This document shows positions 1 to 6,754 of a stretch of DNA of 23,554 nt, piece after piece. Location: contig JALRLN010000009.1 of assembly GCA_023254445.1 (NCBI GenBank), positions 1 to 23,554 of the forward strand, written 5' to 3'. Numbering within the stretch: the stretch's first letter is position 1; each line of letters begins with the position of its first letter. Both the position numbers and the translations under genes were made by a program. The notes under the pieces were generated by a model that was given only the letters and a program-made list of their open reading frames with translations, was not told where the DNA came from and made no database searches. This DNA comes from Candidatus Poseidoniaceae archaeon. GTDB taxonomy: Archaea > Thermoplasmatota > Poseidoniia > Poseidoniales > Poseidoniaceae.

Positions 1-1356
1 CTTGAGGACGTCGTTTCGGATTCCTCCACGTCCATCATTCGGATTGTCGTGACCTTTGGATTCGCTCTGGTCATCCTCCTGACGATGTCGTGGAAACTCG
101 CTGTCGTTGTGTTTGGTCCGCTCACCCTGATCATCCCGCTTGTGTACTGGTTCTCGACGCGCGTCGCACGCCGCTACCGAAAGCAGCGAGAGTCCACGGG
201 AGGCATCACGTCCGTGCTTGAGAACCTCATTTCCGGCATCGCGGTGGTGCAGGCCTACAACGCGCAGTCGTGGGAAGCACGTCGCGTTGAGCGTGAATCT
301 GGCGACTACCGCGACCAAGCGATCGGGGCGAGCGGCGACAGGAATCGCTTCATCCCTGGCATCTACTCGATTGCCGGCATCGCCTTCGGCATGCTCGTGA
401 CCGCCGGTGGATGGCTGGCGCAGCAAGGGGAAATCAGCACGGGTGAATTGGTCACCTTCCTGCTCATCTCCACGCGGTTGACGATGCCTTTGTTCATCTT
501 CGGCATGCTCGTCAATCAACTGCAGCGCGGTGAAGCCGCAGCACGCCGCGTGTTCGCGGCGGTTGACCTGGAGCCGACCATCACCGATGCGCCCGACGCA
601 GAAGCATTGGTCGGCGGTATTGAGCGGATTGAATTCAAGGACGTCAGTTTCACCTACCCTGGCACGAGCGTGCCCGTATTGTCTCGCATCTCCTTTGTGT
701 TGGAGGCGGGCCGGTTCCTCGGCGTCATGGGTCACACAGGGGCCGGGAAAACCACCATCCTGAAACTCATCATGCGCTACTACACTCCGGACGAAGGTGA
801 GGTGCTCCTCAACGGAAAGCCGCTTCAAGCCTACACGCTCGAGTCGGTTCGCGAGGCCATTGGCTTCGTGTCGCAGGAGCCCTTCCTCTTCCATGGCACC
901 GTTGACGAGAACGTCAGGTACAACCTGAAGGCCGACGATGCCTCCGTTGAATCCGCTCTGAAAACGGCCGGTGCGTGGGATTTCGTGCAGGACTTGGAGG
1001 ACGGCCTGCAGACCATGGTCGGTGACCGCGGCTCGAAACTTTCCGGTGGGCAGCGCGCCCGGATCAGCCTTGCGCGCGCCGTTTTGAAACAGCCAAGCCT
1101 CCTGATCCTCGATGAAGCGAGCAGCGCGCTTGACGCGGAAACCGAGCGTCGCATTCAGGAAAACCTGCTGGCCAGCGGGAGCGATCGCGCCACCATTGCC
1201 GTGGCCCATCGCCTTTCGACGATCCGCAACGCAGACGAAATCTTGGCCATGGTCGACGGGGCCGTTGTTGAACGCGGGCGGCACGAGGAACTGCTCGAGG
1301 TGGACGGTGTGTACGCGAGCCAATGGACCATCCAGACCGGTGACCTTGGCCGCTGA
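1..1356 (+). CDS. ABC exporter, fused permease and ATPase (5' end missing)
   Basis: This is the C-terminal part of a type I ABC exporter half-transporter, which would export a lipid, peptide or drug across the membrane as a dimer. The frame is open from the first base, so the start and first membrane helices lie outside the window. The visible part has hydrophobic helices at about 49-150 and 340-530, then a complete nucleotide-binding domain. That domain has Walker A (GHTGAGKTT, 730-756), Q-loop (SQEP), signature LSGGQ (1039-1053), Walker B LLILDE (1099-1116), D-loop (SSALD) and H-loop His (1207-1209). All catalytic motifs are intact. It belongs to the MsbA/MdlB-like group, but the substrate cannot be read from sequence. 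It ends directly against the convergent gene at 1357 with no spacer. Confidence 0.93.
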   Translation, partial: LEDVVSDSSTSIIRIVVTFGFALVILLTMSWKLAVVVFGPLTLIIPLVYWFSTRVARRYRKQRESTGGITSVLENLISGIAVVQAYNAQSWEARRVERESGDYRDQAIGASGDRNRFIPGIYSIAGIAFGMLVTAGGWLAQQGEISTGELVTFLLISTRLTMPLFIFGMLVNQLQRGEAAARRVFAAVDLEPTITDAPDAEALVGGIERIEFKDVSFTYPGTSVPVLSRISFVLEAGRFLGVMGHTGAGKTTILKLIMRYYTPDEGEVLLNGKPLQAYTLESVREAIGFVSQEPFLFHGTVDENVRYNLKADDASVESALKTAGAWDFVQDLEDGLQTMVGDRGSKLSGGQRARISLARAVLKQPSLLILDEASSALDAETERRIQENLLASGSDRATIAVAHRLSTIRNADEILAMVDGAVVERGRHEELLEVDGVYASQWTIQTGDLGR

Positions 1357-1596
1357 TCAGTCCACACGCATGCCAAGCATGCGGTCGCCGAACAGGGTGA
1401 GGGCGCTGAGCAGCAGGAAGACGGGAACCCCGATGACAATCGCCCACACGCTTAGGCTCAGACCACGCCATTCGAGGTCCTCCAAGGCCTCGGAAATGAG
1501 AACCATCGCGATCAGGTCGAGCACGGCAAGGCCGCCAATGCCGGTTCGGATGGACGACCAGATTTCCGCTTCATCCGAAGCAGGGGCGTCCACCAT
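1357..1596 (-). CDS. Small two-helix membrane protein, unknown function
   Basis: A 79-residue protein not recognised as any named family. It has a short acidic N-terminus, a hydrophobic segment at about residues 20-37, and a stronger one at about 46-69, so it is probably an integral membrane protein with both ends on one side. It lies 36 bases downstream of the glycosyltransferase on the same strand and is probably co-transcribed with it, which hints at a role at the cell envelope. Its TGA stop abuts the TGA of the convergent ABC exporter at TGATCA (1354-1359). It could be spurious given its size, but two clean hydrophobic helices and tight packing favour a real gene. Confidence 0.6.
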   Translation of the reverse strand: MVDAPASDEAEIWSSIRTGIGGLAVLDLIAMVLISEALEDLEWRGLSLSVWAIVIGVPVFLLLSALTLFGDRMLGMRVD

Positions 1597-1632
1597 GTGC
1601 AGCGGAGGGGGCCGGGGGAAAACAGGATTGCG

Positions 1633-2841
1633 TCAAAGGGTCCTGGTCCGGTCGTCGATTTGACGTCCAACACCGGCCGCGCCGCCCGTTTTACGAATCT
1701 CCTTCCATGCCTTGTTGACCCCTTGACCGTAGGCCCAATGGGCAAGGAAGACGAACAGCGGCGCCAGAAGAACGGTCAGCGGGCTGCGATGGGGGCTGGT
1801 GCCCACGGCAGCACCAAGCCATGCGACGGCGATGTACACGGCCCCGAGGCCGAGCGGGACATGGAAAGCGACGCGGGCGATGTCCCACGGTCCGTCGAGC
1901 GTGAACCAGGTTGACGCTTCCGCCCCGCCCTGCACGGCGCCGGCGAGGACGCAGAGGGTGGCGAAGGCGACCAACCACGGGAAGAAGCCGACCGCCGTGT
2001 GCGACCATGTGGCGATTTCGGGCCATCGCTTGTTGGCGACCATGCGGGTGTAGCCGTAGTTGCGCATTTGCTTCATGTAGGGTTTGAAGGGGCGTCGCCG
2101 TCGGTGCGGCATCACGTTGGACGGATCGATGAACAGGCGGTGGCCGGCCCGCTGGATCTTCGCATCGAGCACCACGTCTTCGGCACCAATGCAGCCGGGT
2201 TCGAAGAAGCCGACTTCCCGGAGGTTCGCCATCCGGTGGGCGCAGTTGACGCCGGGATTGTGGGTGATGGGCACCAGTTCGCCCTTCGGCTGTGCCCCGT
2301 ATCGGGTTCCTGCGGTCATGAAGCGGGTGCAGAAGGCAACATCAGCGCACTTCGCTCCGAAGGGGTCGGAGTCGGGTGCGAAATTCGGACCGCCAACACC
2401 ACCAACCTCAGGGTCAGCGAACCAGCGAACAAGGTGCTCCACCCAGTGTTCCGGCGGTTCGGTGTCGTCGTCGGTGAAGAGCACGATGTCGTGGTCCATC
2501 GTTTCGAGGGCTTTGGTGCAGGCGTCGGCACGGTTCGTTGAATCGTCGTCAAACCACGTGACGCCATGCTTTTCGCAGACCTCCCGTGTGTGGTCACGGG
2601 ATTTTGAATCTGAAATGATGATCTCAAAGTCGGGGTAGGTTTGGCGTCCGAGCCGTTCCAACACGCCGTCGAGTTCGTCGGCGTTGTTGATGGTCGGAAT
2701 GAGGACGGCAACGCGGTATGGGACGCCGTCCGGGCCCAACACCGGCTCGGCCGTCCCGCCCATGCTGCTTCGGACCGGTTCTCCCCTATCAAGCCCGGTC
2801 CGCGTTCGTGTGACTCCGGGGATGCTCCCGGCATTGTTCAT
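1633..2841 (-). CDS. Family 2 glycosyltransferase with C-terminal membrane helices
   Basis: A GT-A fold transferase that would add a sugar from an activated donor to a lipid-linked or surface glycan. The catalytic domain opens with VAVLIPTINN (about residues 44-53). It has the metal/nucleotide-binding DDD at 124-126 and an acidic GAEDVVLD motif near 219-226 in the position of the usual ED acid. Hydrophobic helices follow at about 284-304, 325-350 and 365-385, placing the active domain on the cytoplasmic membrane face. The start is uncertain. The upstream ATG at 2841 leaves only 35 bases before the divergent pcn gene. A second ATG at 2763 (Met27) has a weak TATA-like TTGATAGG 26 bases upstream (2786-2793) and precedes the conserved domain closely. 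The donor and acceptor are unknown. The gene leads a probable two-gene operon with the small membrane protein at 1357-1596. Confidence 0.88.
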   Translation of the reverse strand: MNNAGSIPGVTRTRTGLDRGEPVRSSMGGTAEPVLGPDGVPYRVAVLIPTINNADELDGVLERLGRQTYPDFEIIISDSKSRDHTREVCEKHGVTWFDDDSTNRADACTKALETMDHDIVLFTDDDTEPPEHWVEHLVRWFADPEVGGVGGPNFAPDSDPFGAKCADVAFCTRFMTAGTRYGAQPKGELVPITHNPGVNCAHRMANLREVGFFEPGCIGAEDVVLDAKIQRAGHRLFIDPSNVMPHRRRRPFKPYMKQMRNYGYTRMVANKRWPEIATWSHTAVGFFPWLVAFATLCVLAGAVQGGAEASTWFTLDGPWDIARVAFHVPLGLGAVYIAVAWLGAAVGTSPHRSPLTVLLAPLFVFLAHWAYGQGVNKAWKEIRKTGGAAGVGRQIDDRTRTL

Positions 2842-2876
2842 AAGCCGTCGAGCAAGGTCGCAGCATAGGTCATACC

Positions 2877-3617
2877 ATGTTGAACGTCAAAGCCCGGCAG
2901 GAGCTCCTCTCGCGCATCGTGGACACCATCAGCATCGTGGTGGAAGAGGCCAGGTTTGATTTCAGTGAAGACGGACTCAGCGTTCGCGTTGTTGACCCGT
3001 CCCACGTGGCCATGGTCAAACTCGATGTGGACGCCGTTGCGTTCGAAACCTGGGAAGTCGAACAAGCCAACGTTGGGCTGGAGATGAAGAAACTGAAGGA
3101 ACTCATCAGCCTCGGGTCTGCGGACGAGATCATTTCGATGACCTACGACGGCAAGGGTGACGTGCTGATGAACCTCGGGAAGATTGACCGAAGCAGCCGT
3201 CCGCTCGACAACAACACCCTCAATCCCCCAAACCTTCCGAACTTGGACCTGCCCTGCACCGTCACGCTTGGGGGGGCCGAACTCTCGCAGGCCTTCCGCG
3301 CGGCGCGTCAGGTTGGTGACCTTGTGACCCTCTCCATCGACCCTGAACAGTTCACGATTCACGTCTCGGGCCCCAACGATGCGGTCACGGTGGCCTTCGG
3401 CCAGGACGAGTTGCAGGCCATCACCTGCGCTGCTCCTGCGAAGTCGCAGTACAGCCTGACCTACCTGGTGCCCTTGGGGAAAATCTTCGGTGGCATCGAC
3501 AGCGTGACCATCGCGTTCGGCGAGAACTTCCCCTTGGCGATGGACTTCACCTTCAGCGACGGCAGCGGCTCCGTGAAGTATTTCCTCGCTCCTCGCGTCG
3601 AACAGGAAGGCTACTGA
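2877..3617 (+). CDS. pcn: DNA polymerase sliding clamp PCNA
   Basis: The replication clamp. A homotrimeric ring encircles DNA and tethers polymerase, FEN1, ligase and repair enzymes. At 246 residues it is the usual archaeal length. It shows the typical two-domain layout: an N-terminal half with DGLSVRVVDPSHVAMV (about 31-46), an interdomain connector rich in Asn/Pro (about 108-126), and a second domain ending with FSDGSGSVKYFLAPRVE (about 225-241). The ATG at 2877 gives the expected archaeal N-terminus (MLNVKARQ). It is divergent from the glycosyltransferase and 39 bases upstream of a membrane/coiled-coil protein on the same strand. No strong TATA box is visible; the best candidate, TTCATAAG around 2837-2844, lies some 35 bases before the ATG. 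Nothing in the protein looks unusual. Confidence 0.97.
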   Translation: MLNVKARQELLSRIVDTISIVVEEARFDFSEDGLSVRVVDPSHVAMVKLDVDAVAFETWEVEQANVGLEMKKLKELISLGSADEIISMTYDGKGDVLMNLGKIDRSSRPLDNNTLNPPNLPNLDLPCTVTLGGAELSQAFRAARQVGDLVTLSIDPEQFTIHVSGPNDAVTVAFGQDELQAITCAAPAKSQYSLTYLVPLGKIFGGIDSVTIAFGENFPLAMDFTFSDGSGSVKYFLAPRVEQEGY

Positions 3618-3656
3618 AGCGCGATACCTTCTTGACCAACCCGGGTCACTTTCTAC

Positions 3657-4592
3657 GTGGTGCACGGGTTGGACGACGATTGGGATGCACCATCGTTGAA
3701 TCCGCAGGTCGCCGATTTCCTCGTTCCGGACTGGTTGACCCTCCCGCTCGCCATCCTTCTCGGGGTGTTGCTGGTCCTGATGCCGTACTACACGCGTGTT
3801 CGCAGGCACCAGCGAATGCCGGATCAGGACTTCCTCAGGGTTGGCCGTGGGGCGCTTTTTGCCCAAAGCCTGGGGGTCGGGCTGCTCGTCGGTATCGGAG
3901 GCGTTGCGCTCTTGGCGCTCTTGTCCATCGACCAACGCAGCATGGTGGATGCTCCACGCGTGCTGATGCTTGTGGTGCTGATGGTGGTGATCGAATTCCA
4001 CCTGCTGGCCCGCTTCCTCCAGTCGATGGCCTTGGGCAGCCGGCATCGCAGGCTTCGCCGTGGTCAGCGTTGGCAGCCCGGGCCGATGGTGCAGTACATC
4101 TTGGCGTATCCCGCCTTCATGGCCCCCGCACAAACCATGCCCCAACCGGGCCCGACGGCCTCTTCAGGGCAACGTTCCATCACCCCGGGCCTCGACCCTC
4201 CCGTGCTGCCTGCGCCGCGAGGGCAGGTTCCAGCGACCTTCCAGGACATCCTCGATGCTGTTCAGCGGCAGGTTGCTGAGGCCAACGCGCGTGCGGAAGC
4301 CCTCGAAGAGGAACTTGCTGAAACACGACGCCATGTGACCCGTCTGGAGCACGACCTCATCGAACGACGCGCGGAAATCGTGCTGCTTGAGGCGGCGCAA
4401 GACCGCTTCGAACTCGACCTGGCGTCGGAGACGGACCGCCAAGACGGCAAGGCCCTCTCGATGCAGGATTCGGTCGTGGCTGGCGACGCGTTCGTCGGCT
4501 CAACGGTCATCGATCGGCACATCGTCAACGACCCAGAGGCCATCGCACGGGCGGTGCTTGATGCCTACCGTTCTGGACGCGGTGAGGCGTGA
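3657..4592 (+). CDS. Three-helix membrane protein with coiled coil and GD-rich tail motif
   Basis: A 311-residue protein of unknown function with a GTG start. Membrane helices lie at about residues 27-45, 67-90 and 101-121, followed by a basic stretch (RHRRLRRGQR) expected on the cytoplasmic side. A Pro/Ala/Gln-rich linker (about 150-195) leads to a predicted coiled coil (about 198-255, many Glu/Arg/Leu). The end has a distinct tail: a Val/Gly/Asp strand-like motif, DSVVAGDAFVGSTVIDRHIV (271-290), then a short helix NDPEAIARAVLDAYRSG. Similar 'SVVxGD…GS' tails followed by an NDPE-type helix occur, as far as I recall, in several proteins of marine Group II archaea, but I cannot verify that here. 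It follows pcn by 39 bases and is probably co-transcribed, although no functional link to replication is evident. It meets tfs tail-to-tail at TGATCA (4590-4595). Confidence 0.8.
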   Translation: MVHGLDDDWDAPSLNPQVADFLVPDWLTLPLAILLGVLLVLMPYYTRVRRHQRMPDQDFLRVGRGALFAQSLGVGLLVGIGGVALLALLSIDQRSMVDAPRVLMLVVLMVVIEFHLLARFLQSMALGSRHRRLRRGQRWQPGPMVQYILAYPAFMAPAQTMPQPGPTASSGQRSITPGLDPPVLPAPRGQVPATFQDILDAVQRQVAEANARAEALEEELAETRRHVTRLEHDLIERRAEIVLLEAAQDRFELDLASETDRQDGKALSMQDSVVAGDAFVGSTVIDRHIVNDPEAIARAVLDAYRSGRGEA

Positions 4593-4946
4593 TCAGTATT
4601 CACGCCAACCGTGGTCGCATGCCTTGCAGGTGAGCATCCGGGTTTCAGGTTCGTCCGAGGAGCGCGTTTGTTCAAGGTACGAGTAAACCTCGTCCGAATC
4701 GCACTTTGGGCAGAGGTAACTGCCCTTGGTCAGGACACCACGCGCCTTGTCCGAGTCTTTGATCACGTCATATTCGCGGTCGACGGCTTGGGTCGAGGAG
4801 GTCGCTTTGGAGAGGTCCACGACCTTCCCATCGGCCCCCTTGACTTCGAGCTTCGCCGGGCCGTTGTAGCCGCACTTGTAGTTCGTGCAGGCAATGTCAC
4901 CGGACGGGGTAGGGAAGGACAGGGTTCCACACTTTGGGCAGAACAT
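4593..4946 (-). CDS. tfs: Transcription factor S (TFIIS/RPB9-like cleavage factor)
   Basis: The archaeal transcript-cleavage factor. It enters the RNA polymerase secondary channel and stimulates cleavage of backtracked RNA. The 117 residues carry two zinc ribbons: Cys3/Cys6/Cys20/Cys25 at the N-terminus and Cys79/Cys82/Cys107/Cys110 at the C-terminus. The C-terminal ribbon holds the diagnostic QTRSSDEPETR loop, whose adjacent Asp98-Glu99 are the catalytic acidic pair in this family, so this should be an active TFS rather than an inactive paralogue. The linker (about 45-72) is usual. A TATA box (TTATAA, 4971-4976) is centred about 27 bases upstream of the ATG, which indicates a leaderless or near-leaderless transcript and supports this start. 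Confidence 0.96.
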   Translation of the reverse strand: MFCPKCGTLSFPTPSGDIACTNYKCGYNGPAKLEVKGADGKVVDLSKATSSTQAVDREYDVIKDSDKARGVLTKGSYLCPKCDSDEVYSYLEQTRSSDEPETRMLTCKACDHGWREY

Positions 4947-4970
4947 GGCGTGAACCTGACATCTTGCCTC

Positions 4971-4976
4971 TTATAA
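4971..4976 (-). promoter_or_regulatory. TATA box of tfs (palindromic, possibly shared with nop5)
   Basis: TTATAA sits in the 96-base divergent region between tfs and nop5, centred about 27 bases upstream of the tfs ATG, the spacing expected for an archaeal leaderless promoter. The hexamer equals its own reverse complement. It could therefore also position TBP for the + strand nop5-flpA-fpg operon, whose GTG lies about 70 bases downstream, implying a leader of roughly 40-45 bases. No other AT-rich stretch is present in this intergenic region. Confidence 0.65.
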
Positions 4977-5042
4977 CATTCCTGTTCGCAGCATCTTCCC
5001 CGCATCCCGAAGGGTCATGATGGTCGGGCCTCACGACGTGGT

Positions 5043-6044
5043 GTGCGGCTTGTGGTGGAGTGGCATGCGTCCGCCGTCGTCGACGACGACGGCGTTCAGG
5101 TGGACCTCCTCGTGTGGGACGGACGCGGCGGCGTCGCTGCGGCCGCCGAGCGTCTGCACGCGGTCGGAGCGGGTCGGCTCACGCCAGAAGCGAAACGCCT
5201 GCTCGAGCGTTTTGACGACGCGACGCCGTCCGTCCCGACCCCGGACGACGGCCTTCCATCGCCGGAGGCTGAGCACCTGGCCTTGTTGGACGAAGCGGCC
5301 CTCTTTCTCGCAGAACAGGGCGTGGCCGATGCGGCCGGCGACCTCGACCGGCGCATCGAGCACCTTCAACGTGCGATGGACGAAGTCCGCGTCGCAGCCA
5401 ACCTGCAAGGTTCCCGTTTCATCGAATGGCTTGGTCTCTTCCTTGTCGACCTCGACCTCGATCAAGACCGGGTGGCGTTGGCCCGAACCCTTGCAGCGGC
5501 GGACGACCTCGGTTCCTTCGCCCGAGGCCTTGGCCTCGCGGCGCCGATGCATGCGCCAGCCCGTGCCGAATGGAGGAGCCTGCGCGATCTCGCTCAGTCC
5601 ATCGGTGAGGTGCAGGGTCGGCTGGACCGTCTTGAAGCCGCGTTGCGGACGCTCGTTGACGACCATCTTCCGAGCCTCAGCCGACTTGTTGGCCCGTTGC
5701 TTGCTGCAAAATTGTGCGTTACTGCAGGGGGGAAGGGGCGCCTTGCACGTTTGCCCTCGAGCACGGTGCAGGTGCTTGGAGCGGAGCAGGCCTTCTTTGC
5801 GCACCTCCGCACCGGGTCACCTCCACCCAAGCACGGCCACCTGTTCGGCCACCCCTGGGTGAAGCGCTCACCTTGGTGGGTGCGTGGCAAGGTGGCACGT
5901 ATGCTTGCAGGGCGGTGTTCCATCGCCGCACGTCTCGATGCCTACGGAGGCGTACCACTCGACCACGATGCAGTCGCGTCGGTGGACGCGAAGGTGGAGG
6001 CCATCCGCGCCGCCCACCCCAGGCCCCCGAAGCGGAGGGGCTGA
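5043..6044 (+). CDS. nop5: Nop5 (Nop56/58-like) core protein of box C/D sRNPs
   Basis: A scaffold of the archaeal box C/D guide-RNA particle that links the L7Ae–RNA complex to fibrillarin for 2'-O-methylation of rRNA and tRNA. The N-terminal region (about 1-95) is the fibrillarin-binding part and is diverged. A helical/coiled-coil region spans about 96-205. The Nop domain (about 208-303) is highly typical, with LVGPLLAAKL, the STVQVLGAEQAFFAHL segment, then PPKHGHLFGHPWVKRSPWW. At 333 residues it is shorter than many homologues (often 370-420) and has only a short basic end (PRPPKRRG) instead of a long Lys-rich tail. The start is a GTG; upstream ATGs at 5017 and 5020 are in another frame. Its stop overlaps the flpA start (TGATG, 6042-6046), so the two are translationally coupled. 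Confidence 0.95.
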   Translation: MRLVVEWHASAVVDDDGVQVDLLVWDGRGGVAAAAERLHAVGAGRLTPEAKRLLERFDDATPSVPTPDDGLPSPEAEHLALLDEAALFLAEQGVADAAGDLDRRIEHLQRAMDEVRVAANLQGSRFIEWLGLFLVDLDLDQDRVALARTLAAADDLGSFARGLGLAAPMHAPARAEWRSLRDLAQSIGEVQGRLDRLEAALRTLVDDHLPSLSRLVGPLLAAKLCVTAGGKGRLARLPSSTVQVLGAEQAFFAHLRTGSPPPKHGHLFGHPWVKRSPWWVRGKVARMLAGRCSIAARLDAYGGVPLDHDAVASVDAKVEAIRAAHPRPPKRRG

Positions 6045-6754
6045 TGGTGGCTCGGTCGTCGTCTCGCCCTCCGGGAACGGCCATGACCGAGCGCCTGCGT
6101 CGTGGAAAGGGTGACCTGTGGACCCGCTCCGCGGACCCCGGTCACCTTGTGCACGGCGAATCGATCCGTCGTGTCAACGGGGTCGAATGGCGACGGTGGG
6201 ACCCGAGCCGCTCGAAGATTGCTGCCGGCCTCCTGAGAACAACAGGGGACCCCCTTCGCTTGCTCCCCCCCGAGGAAAGCCACGCATTGTACCTCGGCGC
6301 AGGTCACGGCGGGACCATCAGTCACCTGCATGACCTGATGGACGAACACGGACGGCTGGTTGCCGTGGACCTCTCGCCGCGTTGCATGCGGGACCTGACC
6401 TCCTTGGCCCGGCGACGACCAGGGCTGGTTCCGGTCTTGGGCGATGCCCGGCATCACGGGCTTCTTCGACCCTTGCTTCCCCAAGGCGTGTCGTGGATCT
6501 TTCAGGACGTCGCTCAGGCCCACCAAGCGTCGATCTTTGCCGCTGCCTGCTCCTCCTTCCTCAGAAAGGGTGGAACGGGCGTGCTGTCCCTCAAGGTGGC
6601 CAGCGACCGTGGTACGGACGCCGACGTGCTCCGGGCGGACGTCGAAGCCGTGTTGGAAGCGTCCTCGCTTCGCCTCGACGAGGTCATGGACCTCGCTGGA
6701 CTGCAGGATGACCACCTCATGTTCGTGGTTCATGGGGGGCCAGAGGATGCCTGA
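6044..6754 (+). CDS. flpA: Fibrillarin-like rRNA/tRNA 2'-O-methyltransferase
   Basis: The catalytic subunit of box C/D sRNPs, transferring a methyl group from S-adenosylmethionine to the ribose 2'-OH at guide-selected sites. Family marks are DPSRSKIAAGLL, the AdoMet loop LYLGAGHGGTISHL (about 85-98 from the first ATG), VDLSPRCMRDL, the GDAR acid, and the QDVAQ motif. A further lysine (LSLKVASD) stands where fibrillarins have their conserved C-terminal catalytic Lys. Two starts are possible: the ATG at 6044 overlapping the nop5 stop, giving 236 residues, or the ATG at 6083, giving 223, which begins closer to the conserved domain. The coupled 6044 start is used here. The end overlaps the following DNA glycosylase gene by 8 bases. 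Confidence 0.95.
   Translation: MVARSSSRPPGTAMTERLRRGKGDLWTRSADPGHLVHGESIRRVNGVEWRRWDPSRSKIAAGLLRTTGDPLRLLPPEESHALYLGAGHGGTISHLHDLMDEHGRLVAVDLSPRCMRDLTSLARRRPGLVPVLGDARHHGLLRPLLPQGVSWIFQDVAQAHQASIFAAACSSFLRKGGTGVLSLKVASDRGTDADVLRADVEAVLEASSLRLDEVMDLAGLQDDHLMFVVHGGPEDA

Noticed and set aside
2838..4145. 435-codon open frame on the - strand opposite pcn and the membrane protein
   Set aside because: It is antisense to pcn, which is unmistakable. The His/Gln/Glu-rich translation has no family features.
4947..5042. Search for a tRNA or small RNA in the larger intergenic gaps (also 9788-9918, 14765-14863, 20954-21042)
   Set aside because: No cloverleaf, T-loop GTTCRA pattern or box C/D or H/ACA signature was seen. 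The gaps appear to hold promoters only.
5714..6043. Upstream in-frame extension of fibrillarin into nop5
   Set aside because: The extension lies inside the Nop domain of nop5 in another frame. The ATG at 6044 overlapping the nop5 stop is the natural start.
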